Shown here: positions 44,901 through 54,523 of the stretch, piece after piece
Layout of the letters: each line of letters begins with the position of its first letter
Numbering within the stretch: position 1 is the first letter of the stretch
Assembly: GCA_902490305.1 (NCBI GenBank)
Contig: CABUDI010000003.1
Coordinates: 62,001-126,000, forward strand
Reading direction: 5' to 3'
Length of the DNA stretch: 64,000 bases
Source: an uncultured Collinsella sp.
GTDB taxonomy: Bacteria > Actinomycetota > Coriobacteriia > Coriobacteriales > Coriobacteriaceae
Translations under genes and position numbers: made by a program
Notes under the pieces: generated by a model
The model's database searches: none
What the model was told of the DNA's origin: nothing
Seen by the model: the letters and a program-made list of their open reading frames with translations, nothing else

Positions 44901-44962
44901 TTTGGTCCTTTGTGGTCAAGCATTTGGTCAGTGTTTGGTCGGCGTTTGGTTGGGTTTTGGAA
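44901..44962 (+). promoter_or_regulatory. Six-copy phased TTTGGTC array upstream of recA
   Basis: TTTGGTC-like heptamers start at 44901, 44911 (TGTGGTC), 44923, 44934, 44945 (TTTGGTT) and 44956 (TTTGGAA). Spacing is 10, 12, 11, 11 and 11 bp, about one helical turn each. All are direct repeats, ending about 30 bp before the recA -35. A shorter array with the same internal order lies before comEA. Confidence 0.7.
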
Positions 44963-44992
44963 AGACCGCCTGCATATGATTGGCCTGAACGG

Positions 44993-45021
44993 TTGACCAC
45001 GAACAGCCGTTCGTTTATTAT
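44993..45021 (+). promoter_or_regulatory. recA promoter with embedded LexA box
   Basis: TTGACC (44993-44998), 17-bp spacer, TATTAT (45016-45021). The spacer contains GAACAGCCGTTC (45001-45012), a perfect GAAC-N4-GTTC SOS box, so LexA binding would block polymerase. Confidence 0.82.
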
Positions 45022-45051
45022 CGATGCAGGTTGTTAAGAGGAGGGCTATTC

Positions 45052-46200
45052 ATGGCCAAGAATTCAGGTCCCGTACGTACCGTTCATGCTCGCACGACGG
45101 GTAAAGAGCGCGATGAGATGATCGCCACCACCAAGGCCGAGATCGAGAAGAAATTCGGCCAGGGTTCCATCATGAGGTACGGCGACGGTGGTCCCGAGCT
45201 CGAGGTCGAGGCCATTCCCACGGGCGCCCTGGCCCTCGATGCCGCGCTGGGTATCGGCGGCGTGCCGCGCGGCCGAATCGTCGAGATCTACGGTCCCGAG
45301 TCCTCCGGTAAGACGACGCTTTCGCTCGAGATCTTGGCCGAGGCCCAGGCAATGGGCGGCGTTGTGGCATTTATCGATGCCGAGCACGCGCTCGATCCCA
45401 CGTATGCCGCGCGCATCGGCGTGGATATCGACGAGGTGCTCATTTCCCAGCCCGATACGGGTGAGCAGGCGCTCGAGATCGTTGACATGCTCGTGCGTTC
45501 CGGCGCCATCGATGCGATCGTCGTCGACTCCGTCGCCGCGCTGACCCCGCGTGCCGAGATCGAGGGAGAAATCGGCGACACTACGGTCGGTCTTCAGGCT
45601 CGCCTGATGAGCCAAGCTCTTCGCAAGCTCGCCGGCTCGCTGTCCAAGTCCAACACGACGTGCATCTTCATTAACCAGCTGCGTGAGAAGATCGGCGTCA
45701 TGTTCGGCAACCCCGAGACTACGACGGGCGGCCGCGCCCTTAAGTTCTTCTCTTCGGTGCGTATCGACATTCGTCGTATCGACAGCATTAAGCTTAAGGA
45801 CGAGGTTATCGGTAACCGCGTGCGCGCCAAGGTCGTTAAGAACAAGGTGGCAGCTCCGTTCCGTTCTGCTGAGTTCGACATCATGTACGGTACGGGCATC
45901 TCTAAGGAGGGCTCGATTCTGGACATGGCTGTCGAGTGCGGCATCTGCAAGAAGATGGGCTCCTGGTTTGCCTATGGCGAGGACAAGCTCGGCAACGGTC
46001 GCGAGGCCGCCAAGGCTTTCCTGCGCGAACACCCCGATTGTGCCGACGAGATTGAGCATAAGGTCCGCCTTGCCTGCGGGCTTGAGTTTGATGACGATGC
46101 TCCGTCCGAGGTCGAGCTGACCGATCAGCCTGCGCCTGAGGAGTTTGACGAGCTTTACGCCATCGATGGTTCCGCCATGCTCGATGATGACGACGAGTAG
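45052..46200 (+). CDS. recA: Recombinase RecA
   Basis: 382 residues. Strand exchange, homologous recombination and LexA co-protease. Walker [10 protein letters not shown], the [12 protein letters not shown] segment and the [19 protein letters not shown] loop are standard. The C-terminal tail is strongly acidic. ATG 45052 follows AGGAGGGCTATTC; an upstream in-frame ATG at 45031 lies before that site. Followed by recX. Confidence 0.97.
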   Translation: MAKNSGPVRTVHARTTGKERDEMIATTKAEIEKKFGQGSIMRYGDGGPELEVEAIPTGALALDAALGIGGVPRGRIVEIYGPESSGKTTLSLEILAEAQAMGGVVAFIDAEHALDPTYAARIGVDIDEVLISQPDTGEQALEIVDMLVRSGAIDAIVVDSVAALTPRAEIEGEIGDTTVGLQARLMSQALRKLAGSLSKSNTTCIFINQLREKIGVMFGNPETTTGGRALKFFSSVRIDIRRIDSIKLKDEVIGNRVRAKVVKNKVAAPFRSAEFDIMYGTGISKEGSILDMAVECGICKKMGSWFAYGEDKLGNGREAAKAFLREHPDCADEIEHKVRLACGLEFDDDAPSEVELTDQPAPEEFDELYAIDGSAMLDDDDE

Positions 46201-46211
46201 CGGTTACGCTC

Positions 46212-46904
46212 ATGTCGTATACGGTGACCGAGGCCACGGTCGTCTTTCCCGATAAGAAGGCGGCCTCCTCGTTCTCGAGCGGGTATGCGTCCAAAAAGCC
46301 TTGCGCACATATCGATTGTGAGCTTGAGGGCGGTTTTGAGCGGTCCATTTGGATTCCCGTGCGGGTCGCGCGGCTGTATGTCAAAAACCGCCCCGATCTT
46401 CCCTGTGATTGGGACAACTTTCGTGAGGCGGTGCAGCTCATCGAGCGTAAATGTGCACTTACCATGGTGACCGAGATGTTATCGCGCCGCGACCATGCGA
46501 CGGGTGAGGTCCGTGACAAGTTGGCTCGCTACGGCTTTCGCCAGCCCGCGATTGATTTCGCCGTCGAGCGCGCCACCGAGTATCGCTTTTTAGACGAGAA
46601 CCGCTTTTGCTCGTACTTTATCGAGGAACGCAAGCGGCGCGGTTGGGGACAGCGCAAAATCGAGACCGAGCTCAAGCGACGTCATGTTGTGCTCGATGAC
46701 ATTCCCGGTTATCCCGAGGATTATTTTGCCGTCGAAGACGATTTGGCGCGTGCGTCAGCCCTGCTCGCCAAGCGGCGTGTTCCAGAGACGCGCGGATTCG
46801 AAAAACTGGTTCGGTTTTTGATGGGCAAGGGCTTCTCGTATCACATCGCCGCCGATGCCGTTAAGGCACGTCTCGATGCCGAATGCGAGGAATGTGCACT
46901 TTAG
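46212..46904 (+). CDS. recX: Regulatory protein RecX
   Basis: 230 residues, all helical. Inhibits or modulates RecA filaments. The LSRRDHATGEVRDKLARYGF repeat and FLDENRFCSYFIEERKRRGWGQRKI are typical. 11 bp after recA, so co-expressed under SOS control. Confidence 0.9.
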   Translation: MSYTVTEATVVFPDKKAASSFSSGYASKKPCAHIDCELEGGFERSIWIPVRVARLYVKNRPDLPCDWDNFREAVQLIERKCALTMVTEMLSRRDHATGEVRDKLARYGFRQPAIDFAVERATEYRFLDENRFCSYFIEERKRRGWGQRKIETELKRRHVVLDDIPGYPEDYFAVEDDLARASALLAKRRVPETRGFEKLVRFLMGKGFSYHIAADAVKARLDAECEECAL

Positions 46905-46918
46905 GCGTATGCGTTTTG

Positions 46919-46968
46919 TGGCCCCGCCGTTCACCGCGTTTTAGCCGCCGTACTGGGGCCATTTATTT
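46919..46968 (+). terminator. Possible terminator after recX
   Basis: TGGCCCC / GGGGCCA stem with a 29-nt loop, followed by TTTATTTG. Confidence 0.5.
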
Positions 46969-46995
46969 GACAGTTGTTGTGGTTCAACGTACGAT
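46967..46995 (+). promoter_or_regulatory. rny promoter
   Basis: TTGACA (46967-46972), 17-bp spacer, TACGAT (46990-46995). The best canonical promoter in the window, about 165 bp upstream of rny; it would give a long leader of unknown use. Confidence 0.7.
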
Positions 46996-47161
46996 AAACA
47001 CTGTCATTTGCTTTGTGATATGTGCTCATCTGTGATGAGTTTGTTTATATGTTTATCTGTATCCGACCCGCATAAGCTGCGCCCATATTACTCAAATGTC
47101 GCGAGCCGTTCATAAGGACGGTTCGCTTTGTTGTGTAACGAATCCATAAAAAGGAGTGAGC

Positions 47162-48712
47162 ATGCCTATCATTGCAGCGCTCGTTGGCATCGTTTTGGGT
47201 GCCATCGCCGCCATTGCCTACATGCGCACCGCCAAGCAGGGTAGTCTTCACGAGGCCGACGAAAAGATCCAGTCGGCACACGCACAGGCTGAGTCCCTGA
47301 TCGGTGATGCAAAGCGTCAGGCCGAGACCCTCACAAAAGAGGCTCTGCTCGAGGCTAAAGAGGAGATCATCAAGAACAAGCAGGCCGCCGAGGCCGAGGA
47401 CAAGCAGCGTAAGAGCGAGATTCGTACGCTCGAGAACCGCGTGATGCAGCGCGAGGAATCCCTCGATCGCCGCAACGACGCTCTCGACAAGCGCGAGCAT
47501 CAGCTGTCCAGTCAGGCCGGTCAGGTCGAGAAGCGCTCCCGTGAGCTCGAGGAGCTCTGCGCAAAGCAGACCTCCGAGCTCGAGCGTATCGCCGACCTTA
47601 CCCGCGAGGATGCCCACAAGGAGCTCCTCGATAAGGTTCGCGGCGAGGTCACCCACGAGGCCGCCACGATCATTCGCGAGTCCGAGCAGCAGGTTCGCGC
47701 CGAGTGCCACAAGACCGCCCAGGAGATTCTTTCCCTGGCGATTCAGCGCTGCGCTGCCGACCACACTGCCGAGGTCACCGTTACCTCCGTGCACATTCCC
47801 TCTGATGACCTCAAGGGCCGTATCATCGGTCGCGAGGGTCGCAACATCCGCACCTTCGAGCAGGTTTCCGGCGTCAACCTCGTTATCGACGACACGCCCG
47901 AGACCGTCGTTCTTTCGAGCTTCGACCCGGTCCGTCGTGAGACCGCCCGTGTCGCCCTCGAGAACCTCATCGCCGACGGCCGCATTCACCCTGCCCGCAT
48001 CGAGGAGATGTATCACAAGGCTGCCGACCTGGTTCAGCAGCGCGTGCGCGAGGCTGGCGAGCAGGCTGCCTTCGATACCGGCATTCACGATCTGCACCCT
48101 GAGATCGTCAAGACCCTTGGTGCCCTGCGCTACCGTACCTCGTTTGGTCAGAATGTGCTTCAGCACTCCCTCGAGGTTTCCGATCTGTGCGGCGTGATGG
48201 CTTCCGAGCTTGGCTTGGACGTTGTGACCGCTAAGCGCGCCGGCCTGCTGCACGACCTGGGCAAGGCAATCGACCACGACGTCGAGGGCCCGCATGCCGT
48301 CATCGGCGCCGAGCTTGCCCGCCGTTATGGCGAGAAGCCCGTTATCGTTCACGCTATCGAGGCTCACCATGCCGATGTCGACCCCAACACGGTGCTCGAT
48401 GTCCTGGTACAGGCCGCCGATGCTGTCTCTGCCTCTCGCCCCGGTGCCCGTCGCGAGTCTGCCGAGAACTACATCAAGCGTCTTGAGAAGCTCGAGGAGA
48501 TTGCCAACTCCCATGAAGGCGTCGAGCGTACCTATGCCATGCAGGCTGGTCGCGAGGTCCACGTCATGGTTCAGCCGGACAAGATCTCCGATGCCCAGTC
48601 CACGGTCCTGGCTCACGATATCGCCCATCAGATTGAGGAAGAGATGGAGTATCCCGGTCAGGTGCGCGTCGTCGTGATTCGCGAGAGCCGCGCTGTCGAT
48701 ATCGCTAAATAA
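47162..48712 (+). CDS. rny: Ribonuclease Y
   Basis: 516 residues. Membrane-anchored endoribonuclease starting mRNA decay. N-terminal membrane helix (1-22), long coiled coil (about 30-200), KH domain ([16 protein letters not shown]) and HD domain ([12 protein letters not shown]). ATG 47162 follows AAAAAGGAGTGAGC; a GTG at 47156 overlaps that site. Followed by the GHKL ATPase gene 1 bp later. Confidence 0.95.
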   Translation: MPIIAALVGIVLGAIAAIAYMRTAKQGSLHEADEKIQSAHAQAESLIGDAKRQAETLTKEALLEAKEEIIKNKQAAEAEDKQRKSEIRTLENRVMQREESLDRRNDALDKREHQLSSQAGQVEKRSRELEELCAKQTSELERIADLTREDAHKELLDKVRGEVTHEAATIIRESEQQVRAECHKTAQEILSLAIQRCAADHTAEVTVTSVHIPSDDLKGRIIGREGRNIRTFEQVSGVNLVIDDTPETVVLSSFDPVRRETARVALENLIADGRIHPARIEEMYHKAADLVQQRVREAGEQAAFDTGIHDLHPEIVKTLGALRYRTSFGQNVLQHSLEVSDLCGVMASELGLDVVTAKRAGLLHDLGKAIDHDVEGPHAVIGAELARRYGEKPVIVHAIEAHHADVDPNTVLDVLVQAADAVSASRPGARRESAENYIKRLEKLEEIANSHEGVERTYAMQAGREVHVMVQPDKISDAQSTVLAHDIAHQIEEEMEYPGQVRVVVIRESRAVDIAK

Positions 48713-48713
48713 C

Positions 48714-49799
48714 ATGAGCGACGCGAACGAGCTCATCTCATTTATCGCGTCGATGTCGGGGGAGGGCAACCTTCGCGTCGAGGAGAACCTTGGCGAGGGG
48801 TATGTCCGCCTCCGCGTTTCGGAGGCCGAGCGGCGCCAGGCAAAACACGACATTCAGCATGTCGAGGATATCGTCATCGAAATGCTCCGTAATGCTCGCG
48901 ATGCCGGCGCCGACAAGGTCTATCTCGCCACGACCAAGGAAGATGGCGTCCGCACGCTTGTCTTTCTGGATAACGGTTCGGGCGTTCCGCAGGATATGCA
49001 AGAGCGAATCTTCGATGCCCGCGTTACCTCCAAGCTCGAGAGCATGAAGATGGACCGTTGGGGCGTTCACGGTCGTGGCATGGCATTGTTTTCGATCAAG
49101 CAGAACACCGACGAGGCCCGTGTGGTCACGTCCGGCGTCGATCTTGGTTCAGCCTTTAAGGTGAGCGTTGCAGCCGACCGCCTCAGTGAGCGTGCCGATC
49201 AGTCCAGCTGGCCCCAGGCCGTCAAGGATGAGGACGGACGTTATGTCTGTGCTCGCGGCCCGCATAATATTATTCGCGCTGCCTGTGAGTTTGCGCTCGA
49301 GGAGCTGCGTGGTTGCGATGTCTATCTTGGTTCTCCGTCTGAGATTGCCGCGACCCTTTATGCTCAAGCGTCAAGTCGGCTCGATACGTCTCGTCTCCTG
49401 TTCATTGATGACGAGAGTGAGCTTCCGGTTGTCGATCGTTTAGGCCTTGCTTCTGATGCCGAGGACTTTATCCGTATTTGTTCGGGTTTGGGTCTTGAGA
49501 TGTCCGAGCGCACGGCCCATCGCATTTTGGCAGGGCAGATTAAGCCCGTTCGCGGTGTGACCGCGCGTCTGCTGCGCGAGCGTGATTCGTCCTCGCATGC
49601 GCCGGCTCCTGTCGATCTCGCGAAGGATCGTCGCGGGCTACGTATTGCCAAGGATGACATGGCACAGTTTTCGCGCGCTGTGGAACGCGACTTTAATGAC
49701 CTTGCCGCCCGGTACTATCTCAACCTTTGCGGCGACCCAAAGATCCGTGTTTCGCGTGATCGAATCACCGTGACCTTTGATCTTGCCAAAGAGGAATAG
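48714..49799 (+). CDS. GHKL-type ATPase of unknown function
   Basis: 361 residues. A Bergerat ATP-binding fold is clear: N-box EMLRNARDAG (N60), G1 box DNGSG (86-90) and G2-like GVHGRG (117-122), as in Hsp90, MutL, histidine kinases and anti-sigma kinases. There is no histidine-kinase H-box and no MutL C-terminal domain. The C-terminal part (about 180-361) includes a SDAEDFIRICSGLGLEMSERTAHRI helical region that I do not recognise. It sits tightly between rny and spoVS, suggesting a role in RNA turnover or cell cycle. Confidence 0.7.
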   Translation: MSDANELISFIASMSGEGNLRVEENLGEGYVRLRVSEAERRQAKHDIQHVEDIVIEMLRNARDAGADKVYLATTKEDGVRTLVFLDNGSGVPQDMQERIFDARVTSKLESMKMDRWGVHGRGMALFSIKQNTDEARVVTSGVDLGSAFKVSVAADRLSERADQSSWPQAVKDEDGRYVCARGPHNIIRAACEFALEELRGCDVYLGSPSEIAATLYAQASSRLDTSRLLFIDDESELPVVDRLGLASDAEDFIRICSGLGLEMSERTAHRILAGQIKPVRGVTARLLRERDSSSHAPAPVDLAKDRRGLRIAKDDMAQFSRAVERDFNDLAARYYLNLCGDPKIRVSRDRITVTFDLAKEE

Positions 49800-49873
49800 T
49801 GCCTTTACCGAGTCCACTCGGTACGATACAGTTATTGCAGTTAAAACGTACTTTTAAATGCAGGAGTTTCTTC

Positions 49874-50191
49874 ATGGATTGCCTGAAGGTATCAAGCAAA
49901 TCATCGCCCGCGTCCGTTGCCGGCGCCATCGCCGGCATGGTCAAGGATGGTGTGCCCGTCAACATCCAGTGTGTCGGCGCCGGTGCCGTCAACCAGGCCA
50001 TTAAGGCCGTTGCTATCGCGCGCGGTTTTTTGATTCCAACCGGTTTTGATATTTCCTGCGCGCCCGTGTTCTCCGACATCCTCATTAACGGGGAGTCGCG
50101 CACGGCCATCCGCCTTTCTATCTACGTTCACCAGATCAATCGAGCTGCTATGGATAACGTCGTCATGGATGATGTTAAGCCTGTGGCATAG
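49874..50191 (+). CDS. spoVS: SpoVS family protein
   Basis: 105 residues. MDCLKVSSKSSPASVAGAIAGMV and GAGAVNQAIKAVAIARGFL are the SpoVS (Alba-like) hallmarks. In Bacillus it affects septation and spore maturation; homologues occur in non-sporulating bacteria with unclear roles. The ATG at 49874 follows GCAGGAGTTTCTTC. No other sporulation genes are present. Confidence 0.9.
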   Translation: MDCLKVSSKSSPASVAGAIAGMVKDGVPVNIQCVGAGAVNQAIKAVAIARGFLIPTGFDISCAPVFSDILINGESRTAIRLSIYVHQINRAAMDNVVMDDVKPVA

Positions 50192-50230
50192 CTTCTGCTT
50201 GCCTTGTTTCGCTCCCCATCGTTAGGACTT

Positions 50231-51607
50231 ATGCACATGGACCAGCGTTCCGTACGCGATATTCTTGCCGGTAAAACCTACTTTATCCGCACCTTTGGCT
50301 GCCAGATGAATCAGCACGACTCCGAGCGTGTGAGCGGTCTGCTTGATTCGTATGGCTGCCTCATGGCGCTCGATCCCGCGCATGCCGATATCGTTGTCTT
50401 CATGACGTGCTGCGTGCGCGAGGCCGCCGATACCCGCCTGTACGGTCAGTGCAATTCCTGCAAAAGCCTGCCGCCTTCGCCTTCGGGCAAGCGCGTGGTT
50501 GCCGTTGGCGGTTGCATCGCGCAGCGCGATGGCGAGGGCCTGCTCACCAACGTCGATAACGTCAATGTCATCTTTGGCACGCATTCCATTGCACATGTGG
50601 CCGAGCTCATTGCCGAGGCGTTCCTTGATGGTAAGCGTCATATCCGCACCAATGAGCATGAGGATACGGATGCCATGAGCATGCCGTGGCATCGCGAGAC
50701 TCAGTATCACGCCTGGGTGCCCATCATGACGGGCTGCAATAATTTCTGCACCTATTGCATCGTGCCGTACGTGCGCGGTCGCGAAAAGAGCCGCCCCTTC
50801 GAGGAGATTGTCGACGAGGTGATCGGTTTGGTGCGCCAGGGCGTGCGTGAGATTACGCTGCTGGGCCAAAACGTTAACTCATATGGTCGCGATCTGTTTG
50901 GCAAGCCGCGTTTTGCCGATCTGCTGCGTGCCGTGGGCGATACGGGCGTGGAGCGCATCTTCTTTACGTCTTCGCATCCCAAGGACCTGTTGCCCGAGAC
51001 CATCGACGCCATGGCCGAGACGCCTGCCGTTATGCCGCAGCTGCACTTGGCCGTCCAGTCAGGTTCGACGCGGATCCTCAAAGAGATGAATCGCCGTTAT
51101 ACACGCGAGGACTATCTGGGCCTTGTCGATCGCATTCGCAACCGCATGCCCGATATCGCGCTCTCGACCGACATTATCGTTGGCTTCCCGGGTGAGACTG
51201 AAGAAGACTTTGAGCAGACGCTCTCACTTGCCGAGACGGTCCGCTATGCTCAGGCCTATACCTTCATCTATTCCAAGCGCGCCGGTACCCCGGCCGCCGA
51301 GATTGACGATCCTACGCCGCATGAGGTTATTCTCGAGCGTTTCAACCGTCTGGTTAAGGTTATCGAGACCACGGCACACGAGTATAACCAGGGTGAGCTT
51401 CATACTGTGGTTCCGGCGCTCATTGAGGGAACGAGTAAAAAGAACGACGCGGTCCTGCTGGGCAAGAGTCCCAAGAATCAGACCGTGCATGCGCCTATCC
51501 CCGAGGGTTACAGCATCGATCAGCTTGTTGGTAAGATCGTTGATGTTGACGTTGACGTTGCCAAGACCTGGTATTTGTCCGGCTCCGTTGTGGGCGAGCC
51601 GCGCTAA
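50231..51607 (+). CDS. miaB: tRNA-2-methylthio-N6-dimethylallyladenosine synthase
   Basis: 458 residues. Converts i6A37 to ms2i6A37. TFGCQMNQHDSE is the MiaB signature; CVREAADTRLYGQ and the radical SAM motif CNNFCTYC follow, ending in a TRAM domain. The ATG at 50231 has only a weak GGAC site; ATG 50237 is an alternative. TAATG overlap to miaA. Confidence 0.94.
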   Translation: MHMDQRSVRDILAGKTYFIRTFGCQMNQHDSERVSGLLDSYGCLMALDPAHADIVVFMTCCVREAADTRLYGQCNSCKSLPPSPSGKRVVAVGGCIAQRDGEGLLTNVDNVNVIFGTHSIAHVAELIAEAFLDGKRHIRTNEHEDTDAMSMPWHRETQYHAWVPIMTGCNNFCTYCIVPYVRGREKSRPFEEIVDEVIGLVRQGVREITLLGQNVNSYGRDLFGKPRFADLLRAVGDTGVERIFFTSSHPKDLLPETIDAMAETPAVMPQLHLAVQSGSTRILKEMNRRYTREDYLGLVDRIRNRMPDIALSTDIIVGFPGETEEDFEQTLSLAETVRYAQAYTFIYSKRAGTPAAEIDDPTPHEVILERFNRLVKVIETTAHEYNQGELHTVVPALIEGTSKKNDAVLLGKSPKNQTVHAPIPEGYSIDQLVGKIVDVDVDVAKTWYLSGSVVGEPR

Positions 51608-52545
51608 TGGTTTCTCCCGGGGCAGGTCTTTCCGCCGTTGCGATCGTCGGTCCGACGGCGGTTGGTAAGAGTGATGTTGCCGACCGTTTGGCAGCCCGTC
51701 TTTCGTCCGAAGTGCTGTCGTGCGATGCGATGCAAATCTATCGCGGCATGGACATCGGTACCGCAAAGATGGTGCCCGATGAGTGCACGGCGCCGCTGCG
51801 TCTCGTCGACATTGTAGAGCCGGGTGTGGCATATTCTGCTGCGCTTTATCAGGCCGACGCTCGCGCGCATGTTGAACGTCTCCTTGGTTCGGGTTGCCTG
51901 CCGGTTTTTTGCGGAGGTACGGGGCTGTATCTCAAGGCCGCCCTCGATGAGATGGACTTTCCCTCGGGTGAACTTGAGGACGATCGTCGTGCGGGCTATC
52001 AGGAGCTTGCCGAGCGTATTGGCGAGGAAGAACTGCATGTCTTGCTTGCCGAGCGCGATCCAGAATCGGCTGCTGTTATTCATCCCCATAACGTGCGCCG
52101 TGTGATTCGTGCGCTCGAGATGCATGATGATGGCGTCTCCTATGCGCAGCAAAAGTCGCAGTTTAGTGTTCCGCACGAGCATTATCATGCCCTATGGTTT
52201 GGTCTGACGCGTAATCGCGAGGTGCTCTACGAGCGCATTAACCAGCGCGTCGATCTGATGTTTGAGCAGGGTCTTGTCGATGAGGTCCGCGGTCTTATGG
52301 GCCAGGGGCTGGGAGATGCCCTGACGTCGATGCAGGCAATTGGCTATAAAGAGATCATTGATGCTTTCAATGGCGTGATGAGCATGGATGAGGCTCGCGA
52401 ACTCATTAAGATGCGTTCGCGTCGTTATGCCAAGCGTCAGCTTTCGTGGTTTAAGCGCGATGACCGTATCGTGTGGTTTGATATGGATGAATGTACGATC
52501 GATGAGGTCGTTGAGGATATCCTGCATCGTATTGAGGCTGCCTAA
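51607..52545 (+). CDS. miaA: tRNA dimethylallyltransferase
   Basis: 312 residues. Adds the isopentenyl group to A37, providing MiaB's substrate. P-loop GPTAVGKSDVA, DAMQIYRGMDIGTAK and the FCGGTGLYLKA motif. Overlaps miaB by 1 bp and hflX by 1 bp (TAATG each), so the three are translationally coupled. Confidence 0.95.
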   Translation: MVSPGAGLSAVAIVGPTAVGKSDVADRLAARLSSEVLSCDAMQIYRGMDIGTAKMVPDECTAPLRLVDIVEPGVAYSAALYQADARAHVERLLGSGCLPVFCGGTGLYLKAALDEMDFPSGELEDDRRAGYQELAERIGEEELHVLLAERDPESAAVIHPHNVRRVIRALEMHDDGVSYAQQKSQFSVPHEHYHALWFGLTRNREVLYERINQRVDLMFEQGLVDEVRGLMGQGLGDALTSMQAIGYKEIIDAFNGVMSMDEARELIKMRSRRYAKRQLSWFKRDDRIVWFDMDECTIDEVVEDILHRIEAA

Positions 52546-53834
52546 TGGCCCGTTTCCCCCTTGTTCCCACGGCACCCGAGCCCGAGCGTGCCATTTTAGT
52601 TGGTGTTGAGTGGCGCGACAATGCATGGCCGCTCGATCGCTCGCTTGATGAGCTGGAGCGTCTTGCCCACACAGCTGGTGCCCGGTGCGTGGCACGCTTG
52701 TCGCAGCGTTTGGTAAAGCCGTATCCTAAATCGTTTATCGGTTCCGGTAAGGTTGAAGAGCTGTGCGGCCTGGTGCATCGCATGGATGCCGATGTCGTTA
52801 TTTTTGACGACGACCTGACCCCCTCGCAGCAATCCTATTTGGAGAAAGCCGTGGGCGAGCCGGTAAAGATTATCGATCGTACAGCACTGATCCTGGATAT
52901 CTTTGGCCTGCATGCTCAGACGCGTGAGGGACGCCTGCAGGTACAGCTGGCACAACTTCAATATTTGTTGCCTCGCCTGCGTGGCATGTGGAGCCATCTC
53001 GCCAAGGAGCAGACGCGCGGCGGCATCGGCTCACGTTTTGGTCAGGGCGAAAGTCAGCTCGAGGTCGACCGTCGCCTCATTCGTAATAAGATCGCTGCGC
53101 TTCGTCGTGAGCTCAAGCAGGTTGAACAGCGTCGCGATGTTCAATCCAAGAGTCGCATTGAGTCCCCGGCGTTTCGCGTCGCGTTAGCCGGTTATACCAA
53201 TGCCGGTAAATCGACGTTACTCAATCGTCTGACCGGCTCTACGGTACTTTCGCAGGACAAGCTGTTTGCTACGCTCGACCCGACGACGCGTTCGTATCGT
53301 CTGCCCGGCGGTCGCGGCATGACGATTACCGATACCGTCGGCTTTATTCAAAAGCTGCCCCATGGTCTGGTCGATGCCTTTAAATCGACGCTGTCCGAGG
53401 TTTTGGGTGCCGATCTAATTCTCAAAGTCGTAGATGCGTCTGACGAGGACTATGAGCGGCAGCTGGAGGCTGTCGACCGCGTGCTTGATGAGATCGGCGC
53501 CGGAGAGCGTTTAACGCTGACCGTATTCAATAAAATCGATCTTCTCGATAGCGTCGATCGATTGAGTTTCCGTCGTCGCTATCCGGAGGCCGTTCTGTTC
53601 TCGGCCCAAACGGGCGAGGGGCTCGACGATCTCGTCGACCGGATTGCTCGCGAGGCAGCTGCCACCGATGTGTTGCTCTCCGCTGATATCCCGTATCGCG
53701 AGGGCGCTCTCATCACGCTGGTGCATGAGCAGGGAACCCTTCTGCATGAGGAATATCTCGAGGACGGCGTTCGCATTGTGGCGAAGTTGCCGGCTCGTAT
53801 TGCACCGCGGCTCGAGCGCTATCGTACGGAATAA
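52545..53834 (+). CDS. hflX: GTPase HflX
   Basis: 429 residues. Ribosome-splitting/rescue GTPase. The N-terminal HflX domain (IGSGKVEELCGLV, QLAQLQYLLPRLRGMW) is followed by a coiled-coil linker and G domain with GYTNAGKST, DTVGF and NKID. Its last 16 bp overlap the convergent minus-strand acyltransferase gene. Confidence 0.95.
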   Translation: MARFPLVPTAPEPERAILVGVEWRDNAWPLDRSLDELERLAHTAGARCVARLSQRLVKPYPKSFIGSGKVEELCGLVHRMDADVVIFDDDLTPSQQSYLEKAVGEPVKIIDRTALILDIFGLHAQTREGRLQVQLAQLQYLLPRLRGMWSHLAKEQTRGGIGSRFGQGESQLEVDRRLIRNKIAALRRELKQVEQRRDVQSKSRIESPAFRVALAGYTNAGKSTLLNRLTGSTVLSQDKLFATLDPTTRSYRLPGGRGMTITDTVGFIQKLPHGLVDAFKSTLSEVLGADLILKVVDASDEDYERQLEAVDRVLDEIGAGERLTLTVFNKIDLLDSVDRLSFRRRYPEAVLFSAQTGEGLDDLVDRIAREAAATDVLLSADIPYREGALITLVHEQGTLLHEEYLEDGVRIVAKLPARIAPRLERYRTE

Positions 53835-54523
53835 ACGATTTCTAGCACGCCTAGAATGACTGGCTGATGGAGCAGGTAGAACGGTAAGGCATGCCGACCC
53901 AGGACTGCGAGCGCCGGGATAGGATTGGCGTATGCCCATGCTGGCGCTTCGAGACTTGATGCTTGTGCTGCCTGGGCAGCAAAAAAGCCGGTAAGGTACA
54001 TAAAGACAAACGGTATGAGCGGATAGTAATCTCCCGAAACAAAACCCGGGCCTGGGAATCCAAGCCATGCCAGGTAGGGGAGTGGGTAGACCGCCTTTGG
54101 AATGCCCCAGGTTAGGGCAAAAAGAACAAGGCACGCTGCGATGCCCCATGAGCCCGGTAATTTTTGGAGTAACGGACGGGTGAACGCAACCACCGCGGTG
54201 CACACCGCCATGCAATAAATGATGCCAAAGTTCACTGAATCGTCGACCGATACGAGAGTTGTTGCGATCCAGACGACCAAAGCTGCGGCAGCGTACTTAG
54301 CCGCTCGTTTGGCATTGTTGCGTGAGAGCGTGCACATCCAACCCGCGATAAACAAAAATACCCAGCTGATGCTGGCGCGCCAGACGTCTTGAAAGACAGT
54401 CTGGGTAAACCAAGGCATATCCCAGCCGTACAGGTAGGCAAGATCATAGCAAGCGTGAAAACCTGCCATAGAAATCATCGTAAACCCGCGGACGGTATCA
54501 AAGATGGTTATGCGTTTTTGCAT
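53819..54523 (-). CDS. DUF1624/HGSNAT-like membrane acyltransferase
   Basis: 234 residues with about six to seven hydrophobic segments. The start KRITIFDTVRGFTMISMAGFHACYD matches the heparan-alpha-glucosaminide N-acetyltransferase-like family, with the conserved early Arg/His. C-terminal GRHALPFYLLHQPVI is the second typical motif. Probably acylates an envelope sugar. The ATG overlaps the lexA stop (TAATG on the minus strand), so it is co-transcribed with lexA. Confidence 0.82.
   Translation of the reverse strand: MQKRITIFDTVRGFTMISMAGFHACYDLAYLYGWDMPWFTQTVFQDVWRASISWVFLFIAGWMCTLSRNNAKRAAKYAAAALVVWIATTLVSVDDSVNFGIIYCMAVCTAVVAFTRPLLQKLPGSWGIAACLVLFALTWGIPKAVYPLPYLAWLGFPGPGFVSGDYYPLIPFVFMYLTGFFAAQAAQASSLEAPAWAYANPIPALAVLGRHALPFYLLHQPVILGVLEIVYSVR

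Noticed and set aside
44901..44962. Array read as a CRISPR or tandem satellite
   Set aside because: Units are only 7 bp with 3-5 bp gaps and vary slightly; there are no spacers of CRISPR length and no cas genes.
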